From assembly GCF_029871245.1 (NCBI RefSeq), contig NZ_SSON01000063.1:62001-126000 (forward strand): a stretch of DNA of 64,000 bases, given 5' to 3'. Positions 1 through 8,785 of the stretch are shown here, piece after piece (positions within the stretch are counted from its first letter, which is position 1; each line of letters starts with the position of its first letter). The notes below the pieces were generated by a model. It did no database searches, was not told the DNA's origin, and saw only the letters and a list, made by a program, of their open reading frames with translations. Origin of the DNA: Pseudomonas sp. BN102 (lineage in GTDB: Bacteria; Pseudomonadota; Gammaproteobacteria; Pseudomonadales; Pseudomonadaceae). The translations under genes were made by a program, and so were the position numbers.

Positions 1-68
1 AGACCGAGCAGAAAGAGGCGCCGGCCTACCGCATCGCACCCCAGGTATCCAACAAGGAGGCCTACTGA
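1..68 (+). CDS. nqrD: NqrD, C-terminal end only (Na+-translocating NADH:quinone reductase subunit D)
   Basis: Only the last 21 codons are present, read from base 3 and ending in TGA at 66-68. The stop overlaps the ATG of nqrE by one base (TGATG). The visible tail begins [13 protein letters not shown], a polar stretch that fits the cytoplasmic C-terminus of NqrD. Identity rests mainly on position: nqrD directly precedes nqrE in the conserved nqrABCDEF order. NqrD is a membrane subunit that pairs with NqrE in the Na+ channel of the complex. Confidence 0.75.
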   Translation, partial: TEQKEAPAYRIAPQVSNKEAY

Positions 69-676
69 TGGAGCACTACGTCAGCCTGTTCGTGAAGGCC
101 GTGTTCGTCGAGAACATGGCCCTGTCCTTCTTCCTCGGCATGTGCACCTTCATCGCCATCTCGAAGAAGGTGGAAACCGCTATCGGGCTCGGCATCGCGG
201 TGATCGTGGTGCAGGCCATTACCGTGCCGGCCAACAACCTGCTCTATACGCTCCTGCTCAAGGACGGCGCCCTGGCCTGGGCCGGCCTGCCGGAGGTGGA
301 CCTCTCCTTCCTCGGCCTGCTCAGCTACATCGGCGTGATCGCCGCCATCGTGCAGATCCTCGAGATGCTGCTCGATAAGTACGTGCCCTCGCTCTACAAC
401 GCCCTCGGCGTGTTCCTGCCGCTGATCACGGTGAACTGCGCCATCATGGCTGGCTCCTTGTTCATGGTGGAGCGCGACTACAACCTCGGCGAGAGCGTGG
501 TCTACGGCGTCGGCTCCGGCTTCTCCTGGGCCCTGGCCATCGCACTGCTGGCCGGCATCCGCGAGAAGCTGAAATACAGCGACGTGCCCGAGGGCCTGCA
601 AGGGCTCGGCATCACCTTCATCACCATCGGCCTGATGTCCCTCGGCTTCATGTCGTTCTCCGGTGTGCAGCTCTAA
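68..676 (+). CDS. nqrE: NqrE, membrane subunit of Na+-translocating NADH:quinone reductase
   Basis: A 202-residue, very hydrophobic protein with about six membrane segments, the normal size for NqrE. With NqrD it forms the inverted-topology pair at the core of the inner-membrane sodium pump, which oxidises NADH, reduces ubiquinone and exports Na+. Cys26 (in FFLGMC) and Cys124 (in TVNCAIM) match the half-membrane cysteines that in the Vibrio enzyme help hold an intramembrane iron centre with NqrD. The start is coupled to nqrD by a TGATG overlap and nqrF follows 9 bp after the stop, so it is part of one operon. Confidence 0.97.
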   Translation: MEHYVSLFVKAVFVENMALSFFLGMCTFIAISKKVETAIGLGIAVIVVQAITVPANNLLYTLLLKDGALAWAGLPEVDLSFLGLLSYIGVIAAIVQILEMLLDKYVPSLYNALGVFLPLITVNCAIMAGSLFMVERDYNLGESVVYGVGSGFSWALAIALLAGIREKLKYSDVPEGLQGLGITFITIGLMSLGFMSFSGVQL

Positions 677-685
677 GGAACGGAC

Positions 686-1912
686 ATGCTGAGTTTCGAA
701 ATCTTCCTCGCCATCGGCATGTTCACCGCCATCGTCCTCGCGCTGGTGGTGATCATCCTGGCAGCCCGCGCCAAGCTGGTATCCAGCGGCGACGTGAACA
801 TCCTGATCAATGGCGAGCGGACAGTCACCGTCCCCGCCGGCGGCAAGCTGCTGCAGACCCTGGCGGCGAACGACATCTTCCTGTCCTCTGCCTGCGGTGG
901 CGGCGGAACCTGCGCCCAGTGCAAGTGCATTGTCGAGAGCGGAGGCGGCGAGATGCTGCCCACCGAGGAGTCCCATTTCACCCGGCGCCAGGCGAAGGAG
1001 GGCTGGCGCCTGTCCTGCCAGACCCCGGTCAAGCAGGACATGCAGATCGAAGTGCCGGAAGAGGTCTTCGGCGTGAAGAAGTGGGAGTGCACGGTGGAGT
1101 CCAACCCCAACGTCGCCACCTTCATCAAGGAGCTGACCCTGCGCCTGCCGGAAGGCGAAAGCGTGGACTTCCGCGCCGGCGGCTATGTGCAGCTGGAGTG
1201 CCCGCCCCACGTGGTGGCCTACAAGGACTTCGACATCCAGCCCGAATATCGTGGCGACTGGGACAAGTTCAACCAGTGGAAGTACGTGTCCAGGGTCGAG
1301 GAGACGGTGATCCGCGCCTACTCCATGGCCAACTATCCGGACGAGAAAGGCATCGTCAAGTTCAACATCCGCATCGCCTCGCCGCCGCCCGGCAAGGATG
1401 ACCTGCCGCCGGGGCAGATGTCATCCTGGGTGTTCAACCTCAAGCCGGGCGACAAGGTCACAGTCTACGGGCCCTTTGGCGAGTTCTTCGCCAAGGACAC
1501 CGACGCCGAGATGATCTTCATCGGTGGCGGCGCGGGCATGGCGCCCATGCGCTCGCACATCTTCGACCAGCTCAAGCGTCTCAATTCCACGCGCAAGATC
1601 AGCTTCTGGTACGGTGCGCGCTCCCTGCGCGAAGCCTTCTACACCGAAGAATACGACCGGTTGCAGGCGGAGAATCCGAACTTCCAGTGGCACCTGGCGC
1701 TGTCTGACCCGCAGCCGGAAGACAACTGGACTGGCCTGAAGGGCTTCATCCACAACGTGCTTTACGAGAACTACCTCAAGGACCACCCGGCTCCCGAGGA
1801 TTGCGAGTTCTACATGTGCGGTCCGCCGATGATGAACGCCGCGGTGATCAAGATGCTGCTGGATCTCGGTGTCGAACGGGAGAACATCCTGCTGGACGAC
1901 TTCGGTGGCTAG
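686..1912 (+). CDS. nqrF: NqrF, NADH-oxidising subunit with 2Fe-2S and FAD
   Basis: A 408-residue protein, the family length. An N-terminal membrane anchor (about residues 5-26) is followed by a plant-type ferredoxin domain with Cys70, Cys76, Cys79 and Cys111. Then comes a ferredoxin-NADP-reductase-like module with the FAD motif R210-A-Y-S-M and a nucleotide-binding loop [10 protein letters not shown]. The terminal CGPPMM and aromatic/acidic tail are typical. NqrF takes hydride from cytoplasmic NADH onto FAD, passes electrons to the 2Fe-2S centre and so feeds the Nqr complex. The apbE start overlaps its last codons. Confidence 0.97.
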   Translation: MLSFEIFLAIGMFTAIVLALVVIILAARAKLVSSGDVNILINGERTVTVPAGGKLLQTLAANDIFLSSACGGGGTCAQCKCIVESGGGEMLPTEESHFTRRQAKEGWRLSCQTPVKQDMQIEVPEEVFGVKKWECTVESNPNVATFIKELTLRLPEGESVDFRAGGYVQLECPPHVVAYKDFDIQPEYRGDWDKFNQWKYVSRVEETVIRAYSMANYPDEKGIVKFNIRIASPPPGKDDLPPGQMSSWVFNLKPGDKVTVYGPFGEFFAKDTDAEMIFIGGGAGMAPMRSHIFDQLKRLNSTRKISFWYGARSLREAFYTEEYDRLQAENPNFQWHLALSDPQPEDNWTGLKGFIHNVLYENYLKDHPAPEDCEFYMCGPPMMNAAVIKMLLDLGVERENILLDDFGG

Positions 1913-2912
1913 AACGACTGTGCTGCTGCTCTCGGCCAGCCTGTTGCTGGCCGGCTGCGGCGATCGCCTCGAGCAGTTCGGCGGCCCGACCATGGGCAGC
2001 AGCTACTCGGTGAAGTACGTGCGCAGCGCTTCCGGCCCCACGGTGGAGCAGGCACGCGGCGAGGTGGAAGGAATCCTGGCGGAGATCGACCGGCAGATGT
2101 CCACCTACCGTGCGGACTCCGAGGTGGAGCGCTTCAATGCCTTGCCGGCCGGCAGCTGCATGGCACTGCCGGCGCCCATGCTGGAGCTGGTGGCCTTCGC
2201 CGGCGAGCTGTCGAAGGACAGCGGCGGCGCCTTCGACATGACGGTGGAGCCGCTGCTCAACCTCTGGGGCTTCGGCCCGCAATCCCGTGGCGAGCAGGTC
2301 CCCAGCGCCGAAGCCATCGCGCAAGCGCGCGCCCAGGTCGGCCAGCAGCACCTGTCCATCCGCGGGCAGGAGCTGTGCAAGGATGCGGCGGTGCAACTGG
2401 ACTTCAACAGCATCGCCGCCGGCTACGCGGTGGATCGGGTCAGCGCGCGCCTGGCGGAACTGGGCGTCGCCGGCTCCCTGGTGGAAATCACCGGCGAGCT
2501 CAAGGCTGTGGGGCGCAAGCCCGACGGTTCGCCCTGGCGCATCGCCATCGAGGCGCCACGGGACGATCGCCAGGTGGCGCAGAGGATCGTCTCGCTGGAC
2601 GGACTCGGGGTTTCCACCTCCGGCGACTATCGCAACTACTTTGAACAGAGCGGCAAGCGCTATTCGCACACCCTCGATCCCAAGACCGGTGCTCCCATCA
2701 GCCACAAGCTGGCGGCGGTCACGGTGGTGGACCCATCGGCGCTGCGTGCCGATGGCCTGTCGACCCTGCTGATGGTGCTGGGGCCGGAGGCGGGCAAGTA
2801 CTACGCTGAAGCGAACGACATCGCCGCCTTGTTCGTGACCCGGGAGGGCGAGGCTTTCGTCAGCCATGGCAGCAGCCGTTTCCGGCAGCTGTTCGACAAA
2901 CAGGAGAACTGA
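1905..2912 (+). CDS. apbE: ApbE, FAD:protein FMN transferase (lipoprotein)
   Basis: ApbE covalently attaches FMN to threonines of NqrB and NqrC using FAD and Mg2+, on the periplasmic side. I chose GTG at 1905, which overlaps the nqrF stop by 8 bp and gives 335 residues. The protein then opens with a lipoprotein signal, a hydrophobic leucine stretch ending in the lipobox LLAGC. A GTG at 1869 in the same frame would only add a poor, charged lead. Family motifs seen are MGSSYSV near the N-terminus, [22 protein letters not shown] and [11 protein letters not shown]. Position directly after nqrF fits the usual nqr-apbE-nqrM arrangement. Confidence 0.93.
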   Translation: MARTTVLLLSASLLLAGCGDRLEQFGGPTMGSSYSVKYVRSASGPTVEQARGEVEGILAEIDRQMSTYRADSEVERFNALPAGSCMALPAPMLELVAFAGELSKDSGGAFDMTVEPLLNLWGFGPQSRGEQVPSAEAIAQARAQVGQQHLSIRGQELCKDAAVQLDFNSIAAGYAVDRVSARLAELGVAGSLVEITGELKAVGRKPDGSPWRIAIEAPRDDRQVAQRIVSLDGLGVSTSGDYRNYFEQSGKRYSHTLDPKTGAPISHKLAAVTVVDPSALRADGLSTLLMVLGPEAGKYYAEANDIAALFVTREGEAFVSHGSSRFRQLFDKQEN

Positions 2913-2914
2913 TC

Positions 2915-3139
2915 ATGACCTTCCTGCTGGTTTTCCTGGTCATGCTGCTGGTGGTGCTGGGCATGGCCGTCGGCGTGATCATGGGGCGCAAGCCCATCGC
3001 CGGGTCCTGTGGCGGCATCGCCAACCTCGGCATCGAGAAGGAGTGCTCCATCTGCGGCGGCGATCGCCAGAAGTGCGAAGAAGCGCAGCAGGGCGATGTA
3101 GTGGATTCAAAGCTCGCCTACGACGCGACCAAGCGCTAA
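2915..3139 (+). CDS. nqrM: NqrM, Nqr maturation protein (DUF539)
   Basis: A 74-residue protein with one N-terminal membrane helix (about residues 2-23) and a cysteine-rich tail with Cys32, Cys44, Cys47 and Cys54 in the patterns SCGG and CSICGGDRQKC. This four-cysteine layout is that of NqrM, needed for Nqr assembly and thought to deliver iron to the NqrD/NqrE site. It starts 2 bp after the apbE stop and is the last gene of the operon. Confidence 0.92.
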   Translation: MTFLLVFLVMLLVVLGMAVGVIMGRKPIAGSCGGIANLGIEKECSICGGDRQKCEEAQQGDVVDSKLAYDATKR

Positions 3140-3245
3140 TGTGCAGCGCCAAGCGGCTCGACTAGTCTGCACGCCAGTTCAAGATTCCCCGGCGGATCGC
3201 CGAAACAGGTTCCGAATTCCGTGGTGTCGTTCACCGCGGACCTTG

Positions 3246-3270
3246 CCGGGGGCGCCAGAGGGCGCCCCGG
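3246..3270 (+). promoter_or_regulatory. Strong GC hairpin 20 bp before sthA
   Basis: GGGGCGCC (3249-3256) and GGCGCCCC (3261-3268) form a perfect 8-bp stem with a four-base AGAG loop, extendable by CCG/CGG with one bulged G. No T-run follows, so it is not a standard Rho-independent terminator for nqrM. It sits just upstream of the ribosome-binding GAGGAG of sthA and could affect its translation or the mRNA end. A smaller CGGCG/CGCCG hairpin lies upstream near 3192. Confidence 0.5.
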
Positions 3271-3289
3271 CCCGTTATGAGGAGTAAGC

Positions 3290-4684
3290 ATGGCTGTCTA
3301 CAACTACGACGTAGTGGTGCTGGGTTCCGGCCCGGCGGGTGAGGGCGCGGCGATGAACGCCGCCAAGGCCGGGCGCAAGGTGGCGGTGGTGGACAACCGC
3401 CCGCTGGTCGGCGGCAACTGCACTCACCTCGGCACCATCCCGTCCAAGGCCCTGCGTCACTCGGTGCGGCAGATCATGCAGTACAACACTAACCCGCTGT
3501 TCCGCCAGATCGGCGAGCCACGCTGGTTCTCCTTCCCTGACGTGCTGAAGAGCGCCGAGCGGGTGATCTCCAAGCAGGTGGCTTCGCGCACTGGCTTCTA
3601 CGCGCGCAATCGCGTCGACGTGTTCTTCGGCACTGCCAGCTTCTCCGACGAGCAGACGGTGGAAGTCGTCTGCGCCAGCGGCGTAGTAGAAAAGCTGGTG
3701 GCCAAGCAGGTCATCATCGCCACCGGCTCGCGCCCCTACCGCCCGGCGGATGTCGATTTCAACCATCCGCGCATCTACGACAGCGACACCATCCTCAGCC
3801 TGACCCATACGCCGCGCCGCATCATCATCTACGGCGCCGGGGTGATCGGCTCCGAATACGCCTCGATCTTCAGCGGTCTGGGCGTGTTGGTTGACCTGAT
3901 CGACAACCGCGATCAGTTGCTCAGCTTCCTCGACGATGAGATCTCCGACGCCCTCAGCTACCACCTGCGCAACAACAACGTGCTGATCCGTCACAACGAG
4001 GAGTACGAGCGCATCGAGGGTCTGGAGAACGGGGTGATCCTGCACCTGAAGTCCGGCAAGAAGATCAAATCCGACGCGTTGCTCTGGTGCAATGGCCGCA
4101 CCGGCAACACCGATCGCCTGGGGTTGGAGAACATCGGCATCAAGGTCAACAGCCGTGGCCAGATCAACGTCGACCAGTACTACCGCACCGAAGTCGGCAA
4201 TATCTTCGCAGCTGGCGACGTGATCGGCTGGCCGAGCCTGGCCAGTGCCGCCGCAGACCAGGGGCGCTCGGCCGCCGGTAGTGCGGTGGAGAACGACAGC
4301 TGGCGCTTCGTCGACGACGTGCCCACCGGCATCTACACCATTCCGGAGATCAGCTCCATCGGCAAGAACGAGCGCGAATTGACCCAGGCGAAGATCCCCT
4401 ACGAAGTGGGCAAGGCCTTCTTCAAGGGAATGGCCCGTGCGCAGATTTCTCATGAACCGGTGGGCATGCTGAAGATCCTCTTCCACCGCGAGACCCTGGA
4501 AATCCTCGGCGTGCACTGCTTCGGCTACCAGGCCTCGGAGATCGTCCATATCGGCCAGGCGATCATGAACCAGAAGGGTGAGGCGAACACCATCAAGTAC
4601 TTCATCAACACCACCTTCAACTACCCGACCATGGCCGAGGCCTATCGGGTGGCGGCGTTCGATGGCCTCAACCGGCTTTTTTGA
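3290..4684 (+). CDS. sthA: Soluble pyridine nucleotide transhydrogenase
   Basis: Cytoplasmic flavoprotein that interconverts NADPH + NAD+ and NADP+ + NADH, mainly draining excess NADPH. It is 464 residues long, the family length. The FAD loop [10 protein letters not shown] is at residues 11-20, the motif [15 protein letters not shown] at 41-55, a second nucleotide fold around [12 protein letters not shown] and an FAD-binding [10 protein letters not shown]. It belongs to the disulfide reductase family, but the second redox cysteine is Thr49 (Cys44-x4-Thr49). That is the diagnostic difference between Sth and lipoamide dehydrogenase; compare the lpdG product in this window, which keeps both cysteines. 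A GAGGAG ribosome site precedes the ATG. Confidence 0.97.
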   Translation: MAVYNYDVVVLGSGPAGEGAAMNAAKAGRKVAVVDNRPLVGGNCTHLGTIPSKALRHSVRQIMQYNTNPLFRQIGEPRWFSFPDVLKSAERVISKQVASRTGFYARNRVDVFFGTASFSDEQTVEVVCASGVVEKLVAKQVIIATGSRPYRPADVDFNHPRIYDSDTILSLTHTPRRIIIYGAGVIGSEYASIFSGLGVLVDLIDNRDQLLSFLDDEISDALSYHLRNNNVLIRHNEEYERIEGLENGVILHLKSGKKIKSDALLWCNGRTGNTDRLGLENIGIKVNSRGQINVDQYYRTEVGNIFAAGDVIGWPSLASAAADQGRSAAGSAVENDSWRFVDDVPTGIYTIPEISSIGKNERELTQAKIPYEVGKAFFKGMARAQISHEPVGMLKILFHRETLEILGVHCFGYQASEIVHIGQAIMNQKGEANTIKYFINTTFNYPTMAEAYRVAAFDGLNRLF

Positions 4685-4791
4685 GCGGCACCGGCCGGGC
4701 GCCTGAGCCGGCCGGGGGGGACCCTCTCGACGATCCGCGCACCTGGCGCTGGCCGAACCGGGAGAGCTTCTGATCAGGCGACGTCTAAAGG

Positions 4792-4824
4792 AAAACCGGC
4801 CCCTTGCGGGCCGGTTTTTCTTTT
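4792..4824 (+). terminator. Rho-independent terminator of sthA
   Basis: Stem AAAACCGGCCC / GGGCCGGTTTT (4792-4802 and 4808-4818), five-base loop, followed by a T-rich run to 4824. Confidence 0.9.
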
Positions 4825-4983
4825 GAGGGTTGGGGTGGCGGCGAGCTGATCCTGATTGCGCGCGATGGCCGCCCTGCAGGGCCCGCGTAGGGGGAAATCC
4901 AAGAGGTGGATTTCCACCGCCAGCGCACGCCTTGGTAGGGTGCGTGTTAAGGACAGTCCACCCGGACAACACGGATCCGAACC

Positions 4984-5049
4984 GTAGGGTGCGCCATGCG
5001 CACCGCGACAGAGTCCGGGTCAGACCCAAATCGGTGCGGCGCACCCTAC
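4984..5049. repeat. Inverted repeat element of the GTAGGGTGCGCC type
   Basis: GTAGGGTGCGCC at 4984-4995 is exactly reversed by GGCGCACCCTAC at 5038-5049. The arms extend inward (GCACCG / CGGTGC) with a four-base insertion on the left. A third, partial unit (GTAGGGTGCGTG) is at about 4935. This looks like an intergenic palindromic repeat of the REP/BIME kind, from which a mobile origin or RNA-end role can only be inferred. Confidence 0.7.
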
Positions 5050-5079
5050 TGATAAAGCGCGTGCCGGGGCTGAGGGGCC

Positions 5080-5802
5080 TCAGCGAATCCCGACGGTGGT
5101 ACTGGCCAATCCGGGGAAGTCGGTGATGATGCTGTCCACGCCGAAGTCGGCGAGTCGACGCATCAGTGCCGGCTCGTTGACGGTCCATACCGACACGTGC
5201 AGCCCTTCCTTCTGCGCCTTTAGCAGGCGTTCCGGGGTGCAGAGGGTCCAGTTCAGTGCCAGCAGCTCGCAGCCGTGGTTCTTGGCCACCTTCAGCGGGT
5301 CGAGCCAGGCATATTCCGCCACCAGGCCGCGAGACAGTTTCGGCGTCAGCCGGTTGAGCGCGCGCAGGACCTCGCGCGAACTGGAGGTGACCGTCACCTT
5401 GTCCGCCAGGCCATGACGCTCGACCAGCTCCTGGATCGCCAGCACGGTCCGCGCGGCCCGCACCCTTGATGCGCTCTTCACTTCCAGCTGCCAGTGTTCG
5501 AACTCGCACTGCTCGAACAGGGTCGCCAGGCGCGGGACGGGGCAGGGCTGGTTCCAGCCCGGACCGCCCAGGCGGGCGTCATAGCTCTCCAGCTCCTCGG
5601 CGTCGTGTTCCGATACCTTGCCGCGGCGCCCGGTGGTGCGCTTCAGGCTGGAGTCGTGGATCACCATCAGCTCGCCGTCGCGGGACAGGTGCAGGTCCAG
5701 TTCGCAGCGCTTCACGCCATGTGACAGGCAGCGCTGGAAGCTGGCCAGGGTGTTCTCCGGGCATTCGCCCTTGGCGCCTCGATGGCCGTATATCAGGGTC
5801 AC
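5080..5802 (-). CDS. Glycerophosphodiester phosphodiesterase, cytoplasmic UgpQ type
   Basis: Hydrolyses glycerophosphodiesters (deacylated phospholipids) to glycerol-3-phosphate and an alcohol. It is 240 residues long with no signal peptide, so cytoplasmic like UgpQ rather than periplasmic GlpQ. Motifs of the GDPD TIM barrel seen are GHRGAKGECPENTLASF at the N-terminus (catalytic His, Glu/Asn), CELDLHLSRDGELMVIHD (metal ligands and second His), LEVKS and a C-terminal WTVNEP...GVDSIITDFP. Its start overlaps the stop of the upstream small exported-protein gene by 4 bp. Confidence 0.92.
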   Translation of the reverse strand: MTLIYGHRGAKGECPENTLASFQRCLSHGVKRCELDLHLSRDGELMVIHDSSLKRTTGRRGKVSEHDAEELESYDARLGGPGWNQPCPVPRLATLFEQCEFEHWQLEVKSASRVRAARTVLAIQELVERHGLADKVTVTSSSREVLRALNRLTPKLSRGLVAEYAWLDPLKVAKNHGCELLALNWTLCTPERLLKAQKEGLHVSVWTVNEPALMRRLADFGVDSIITDFPGLASTTVGIR

Positions 5803-6095
5803 TTGTATTCCCTTGGTGCTCTGGGTTGATGGTGGCGGACGCTGTCGACGACTTGTCCGCTTTCGAAGTAGACGGAAAATTCACGATAGTCCCAGCGGCT
5901 GATCGGCGGCTTGCCGACCGCTGGGTGTTCCTGGTCGGGCAGGCCGAAACGCTCCAGCACGGTGCGCTGGCTTTCACCACGGGCGGGCAGGGAAAGCCCC
6001 GGGTCGCCCTGGTCGCCGACAGGGATCTCGATGGTCCCGGCGGCGGCGGGCAACGCGAGGAGGAGGCAGCTCAGCAAAAGGCCGGGGCGCGTCAT
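5799..6095 (-). CDS. Small exported protein of unknown function, coupled to the diesterase gene
   Basis: A 98-residue protein with a clear signal peptide (hydrophobic core residues 5-17, then AAAG). The mature part contains GESQRTVLERFGLPDQEHPAVGKPP-like spacing, then SRWDYREFSVYFESGQVV. The pattern 'short helix - VL-x-x-FG-x-P - W-Y - VYFE' recalls the BamE/SmpA fold, in which such modules are small periplasmic or lipoprotein domains; this is inference from pattern only. There is no lipobox cysteine. The stop overlaps the diesterase ATG by 4 bp, so the two are translated together. Confidence 0.75.
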   Translation of the reverse strand: MTRPGLLLSCLLLALPAAAGTIEIPVGDQGDPGLSLPARGESQRTVLERFGLPDQEHPAVGKPPISRWDYREFSVYFESGQVVDSVRHHQPRAPREYK

Positions 6096-6103
6096 GCGAG
6101 GTC

Positions 6104-6688
6104 TCAGGCGGGCGGGGAGGAGCGCTCGCGGGCCTCGCGTCTCTGCTGGGCCTGCTTCTGCAATATGTGTCGCGCCAGCAGCTGGCGCTGGGCGTCTGTC
6201 TGGGTTTCGAACTCGGTGCCTATGTCGAACTGGCCGTCGGCGCGCACCTGGCTGTGGATCACCACGGCCTGCATCAGCAGGCCGAGTGCCTGGGGCATCA
6301 GCACCATCTTGAGCGCCAGCCGGGTGCCGGGTTCGATGGGTTCCGGACTGGTGAAGCTGACACCGCCTTCGGACAGGGTCACCTGACGCGCCGGGCCGAT
6401 GTCGCGCAACAGACTCTGCGCCAGAGCCTGGCCGAGCAGGTCGATGCGCTTGTTGATCACCTTGAGGTAACTGGCCAGGGTGCGATCGCGTTCGTGGATA
6501 TGCCGCAGCAGGTGCTGGGATTCGAAGTCCATCACGTGCAGATCGCTGAGCAGGCTGAACAGCGTCGAGGCGTTGTCGGCGCTGCCTTCCCCAGCTGTTT
6601 CACCCTGTTGCAATGGGCGAAATTCCAGTGCGATCGAATCTTCGATGCGGTAGTATTCGCGGCGGTCATCCGCGTCTCGTGTCGACAT
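6104..6688 (-). CDS. PilZ-domain protein (PA2989-like), likely c-di-GMP receptor
   Basis: Predicted 194-residue cytoplasmic protein from the ATG at 6688. Upstream in-frame codons would add a lead without family character. The N-terminus has DDRREYYRIEDSIALEF, fitting the RxxxR c-di-GMP-binding motif. A helical middle (about residues 45-110) is followed by LSEGGVSF, the second PilZ motif, then a beta-rich part ending in ADGQFDIGTEF. In PAO1, from memory, a PilZ gene (PA2989) sits beside lolC in the same divergent layout. It ends 8 bp before the small exported protein gene and probably shares its transcript. The start codon has no strong ribosome site, so the start is moderately sure. Confidence 0.85.
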   Translation of the reverse strand: MSTRDADDRREYYRIEDSIALEFRPLQQGETAGEGSADNASTLFSLLSDLHVMDFESQHLLRHIHERDRTLASYLKVINKRIDLLGQALAQSLLRDIGPARQVTLSEGGVSFTSPEPIEPGTRLALKMVLMPQALGLLMQAVVIHSQVRADGQFDIGTEFETQTDAQRQLLARHILQKQAQQRREARERSSPPA

Positions 6689-6857
6689 GGCGAACCCATG
6701 GCAGCAGTGGTGGTCGAAGAGCTGTTCAGTATCTCGCGAGCCCGTTTGCAGCGCCGCCCAGCGACGTAGCAGATCATGAACAGAATTTGAGTGTAAACGC
6801 TGCTCGCCAAGGCCCGCCACAAGGACGTCTCTTCTTTCGCCAGCGAACCTCACTCCC

Positions 6858-8108
6858 ATGTTCAGACCGCTGTCCCTGTACATAGGCGCCCGCTACACGC
6901 GCGCCAAGCGCCGCAACTACTTCGTCTCCTTCATTTCCCTCACTTCGATGATCGGCCTCGCCCTGGGCGTACTGGTGATGATCCTGGTGCTTTCGGTCAT
7001 GAACGGCTTCGACCACGAGATGCGTACCCGCGTCCTGGGCATGGTGCCCCACGCCACCGTGGAGTCCGCCGTACCCATCAATGACTGGCGCAAGCTGGCC
7101 GAAGGCGTCGCCCGCCACTCCGAGGTGAAGGCGGTGGCGCCCTACACCCAGGTCCAGGGCCTGCTGACCGCCGACGGCAAGGTGCAGAAGGTGCTGGTCA
7201 ACGCCGTCGACCCGCAGGAAGAGGCCAAGGTCTCCATCATTGGCGACTTCTTCCGCCAGGGCAGCCTGGCGGAGCTCAAGGCCGGCGAGTTCGGCATCGT
7301 CATCGGCGACAAGGCCGCCACCAAGCTGGGGGTCGGACTGGGCGACAAGGTCACCTTCGTACTGCCGGAGGTGGCCGTGACCCCCGCCGGCGTATTCCCG
7401 CGCATGAAGCGCTTCACCGTGGTCGGCATCTTCCATGTCGGCGCCGGTGAGCTGGATGGCTACCTGGCCATCGCCAACCTCTCCGACGTCGCCCGCCTCA
7501 AGCGCTGGAAGCCTGACCAGGCGCAGGGCCTGCGCCTGAAGCTCGGCGACCTGTTCCAAGCGCCCCAGGTGGCCTGGCAGATTGCCGGCGAACTCCGGGG
7601 CGAGGATTTCTACGCCCGCGACTGGACCCGTACCCACGGCAACCTCTACCAGGCGATCAAGATGGAGAAGGCCATGATCGGCCTGCTGCTGCTGCTGATA
7701 GTCGCGGTGGCCGCCTTCAACATCATTTCCACCCTGGTGATGGTGGTGACCGACAAACGCGGTGACATCGCCATCCTCCGCACCCTGGGCGCCACGCCGC
7801 GGCAGATCATGGGTGTGTTCATGGTCCAGGGCACCGTCATCGGTGTGGTCGGCACCCTGATTGGCGCCGTGCTGGGCATCCTCGCGGCGCTGAACGTGAG
7901 CGACGCCATCGCCCTGCTGGAGCGGCTGCTGGGGCACAAGTTCCTCAACGCCGACGTCTACTTCATCGATTACCTGCCATCCCAACTGATGGCCGAGGAT
8001 GTGGTGCTGGTCTGCTCGGCCGCACTGGTCCTGAGCTTCTTCGCCACCCTTTACCCCGCCTGGCGTGCCGCGCGCACCCAGCCAGCAGAGGCTTTGCGCT
8101 ATGAGTAA
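6858..8108 (+). CDS. lolC: LolC-type permease of the lipoprotein-releasing ABC transporter
   Basis: Inner-membrane subunit of LolCDE, which extracts mature lipoproteins from the inner membrane and passes them to LolA. It is 416 residues, with a membrane helix at about 25-48, a large periplasmic domain and three C-terminal helices (near 270-295, 320-350, 380-405), i.e. the FtsX/MacB fold. Conserved [36 protein letters not shown] and [20 protein letters not shown] are present. It is a paralogue of the gene two places downstream. Its stop overlaps the lolD ATG by 8 bp. It diverges from the PilZ gene. Confidence 0.95.
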   Translation: MFRPLSLYIGARYTRAKRRNYFVSFISLTSMIGLALGVLVMILVLSVMNGFDHEMRTRVLGMVPHATVESAVPINDWRKLAEGVARHSEVKAVAPYTQVQGLLTADGKVQKVLVNAVDPQEEAKVSIIGDFFRQGSLAELKAGEFGIVIGDKAATKLGVGLGDKVTFVLPEVAVTPAGVFPRMKRFTVVGIFHVGAGELDGYLAIANLSDVARLKRWKPDQAQGLRLKLGDLFQAPQVAWQIAGELRGEDFYARDWTRTHGNLYQAIKMEKAMIGLLLLLIVAVAAFNIISTLVMVVTDKRGDIAILRTLGATPRQIMGVFMVQGTVIGVVGTLIGAVLGILAALNVSDAIALLERLLGHKFLNADVYFIDYLPSQLMAEDVVLVCSAALVLSFFATLYPAWRAARTQPAEALRYE

Positions 8109-8784
8109 CAAGGCAGTCCTGAGTTGCCGCAACCTGGGCAAGAGCTACGACGAAGGCCCGCAGTCCGTGGAGGTGCTGTCCGGCGTCGAGCTGGAGTTGC
8201 ATCCGGGAGAGCGGGTGGCCATCGTTGGCAGTTCCGGCTCCGGCAAGAGCACCCTGTTGAACATGCTGGGTGGCCTGGATACCCCGAGCAAAGGCAGCGT
8301 CTGGCTGGCCGGCGAGGAGTTGTCCTCCCTCAGCGAAACCGCCCGCGGCCTGCTGCGCAACCGCGCCCTGGGTTTCGTCTACCAGTTCCACCACTTGCTG
8401 CCGGAGTTCACCGCCCTGGAGAACGTCTGCATGCCGCTGCTGATCGGCCGCACTGCCATCAGCGAAGCGCGCCAGCGGGCCACGGCGCTACTGGAGCGCG
8501 TGGGCCTGGGCCATCGCCTGTCGCACAAGCCGGCCGAGCTGTCCGGCGGCGAGCGCCAGCGTGTGGCCATTGCCCGTGCCCTGGTCAACCGGCCGGCGCT
8601 GGTGCTGCTCGACGAGCCCACCGGCAACCTCGACCAGCACACCGCTCACGGCATCCAGGAGCTGATGCTGGAGCTGAACCGCTCCTTGCAGACCGCCTTC
8701 CTGGTGGTGACCCATGACCTGCAGCTGGCCCACCAGATGGACCGGGTGCTGCGCCTGGAAGAAGGCCGACTGGTGGCTGCCTGA
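8101..8784 (+). CDS. lolD: LolD, ATPase of the lipoprotein-releasing transporter
   Basis: A 227-residue ABC ATPase, the family size. Walker [11 protein letters not shown]-loop near [16 protein letters not shown], signature LSGGERQRV, Walker [13 protein letters not shown] and H-loop VTHD are all intact. The start ATG at 8101 lies inside the last codons of lolC and gives [16 protein letters not shown], the usual N-terminus; a start further upstream would only read lolC sequence. It powers lipoprotein release by LolC/LolE at the inner membrane. Confidence 0.97.
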   Translation: MSNKAVLSCRNLGKSYDEGPQSVEVLSGVELELHPGERVAIVGSSGSGKSTLLNMLGGLDTPSKGSVWLAGEELSSLSETARGLLRNRALGFVYQFHHLLPEFTALENVCMPLLIGRTAISEARQRATALLERVGLGHRLSHKPAELSGGERQRVAIARALVNRPALVLLDEPTGNLDQHTAHGIQELMLELNRSLQTAFLVVTHDLQLAHQMDRVLRLEEGRLVAA

Positions 8785-8785
8785 G

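Larger units (their letters stand above)
4685..5079. other. 395-bp intergenic region between sthA and the diesterase gene
   Basis: It contains the sthA terminator (about 4792-4824), then a stretch rich in short inverted repeats: GGTGGATTTCCACC near 4905 and three copies of a GTAGGGTGCG-type unit at about 4935, 4984 and, inverted, 5038. I see no coding sequence with convincing codon use. Genes on both sides converge on it. Confidence 0.6.

Noticed and set aside
62-1210. Long minus-strand open frame opposite nqrE/nqrF
   Set aside because: Shadow of well-supported genes; composition is rich in His, Gly, Asp and Gln as expected from antisense of GC-rich codons, with no motif or ribosome site.
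3410-3450. Missing second redox cysteine in sthA as a damaging mutation
   Set aside because: Thr at this place is the normal feature of soluble transhydrogenases.
3275-5509. 744-codon minus-strand frame
   Set aside because: Crosses the sthA terminator and joins antisense of sthA to an off-frame reading of the diesterase gene; low-complexity and repeat-derived middle. Both real genes are clear.
6774-8141. 455-codon minus-strand frame opposite lolC, with a similar one opposite lolE
   Set aside because: Both mirror lolC/lolE coding strands and resemble each other only because the two genes are paralogues.
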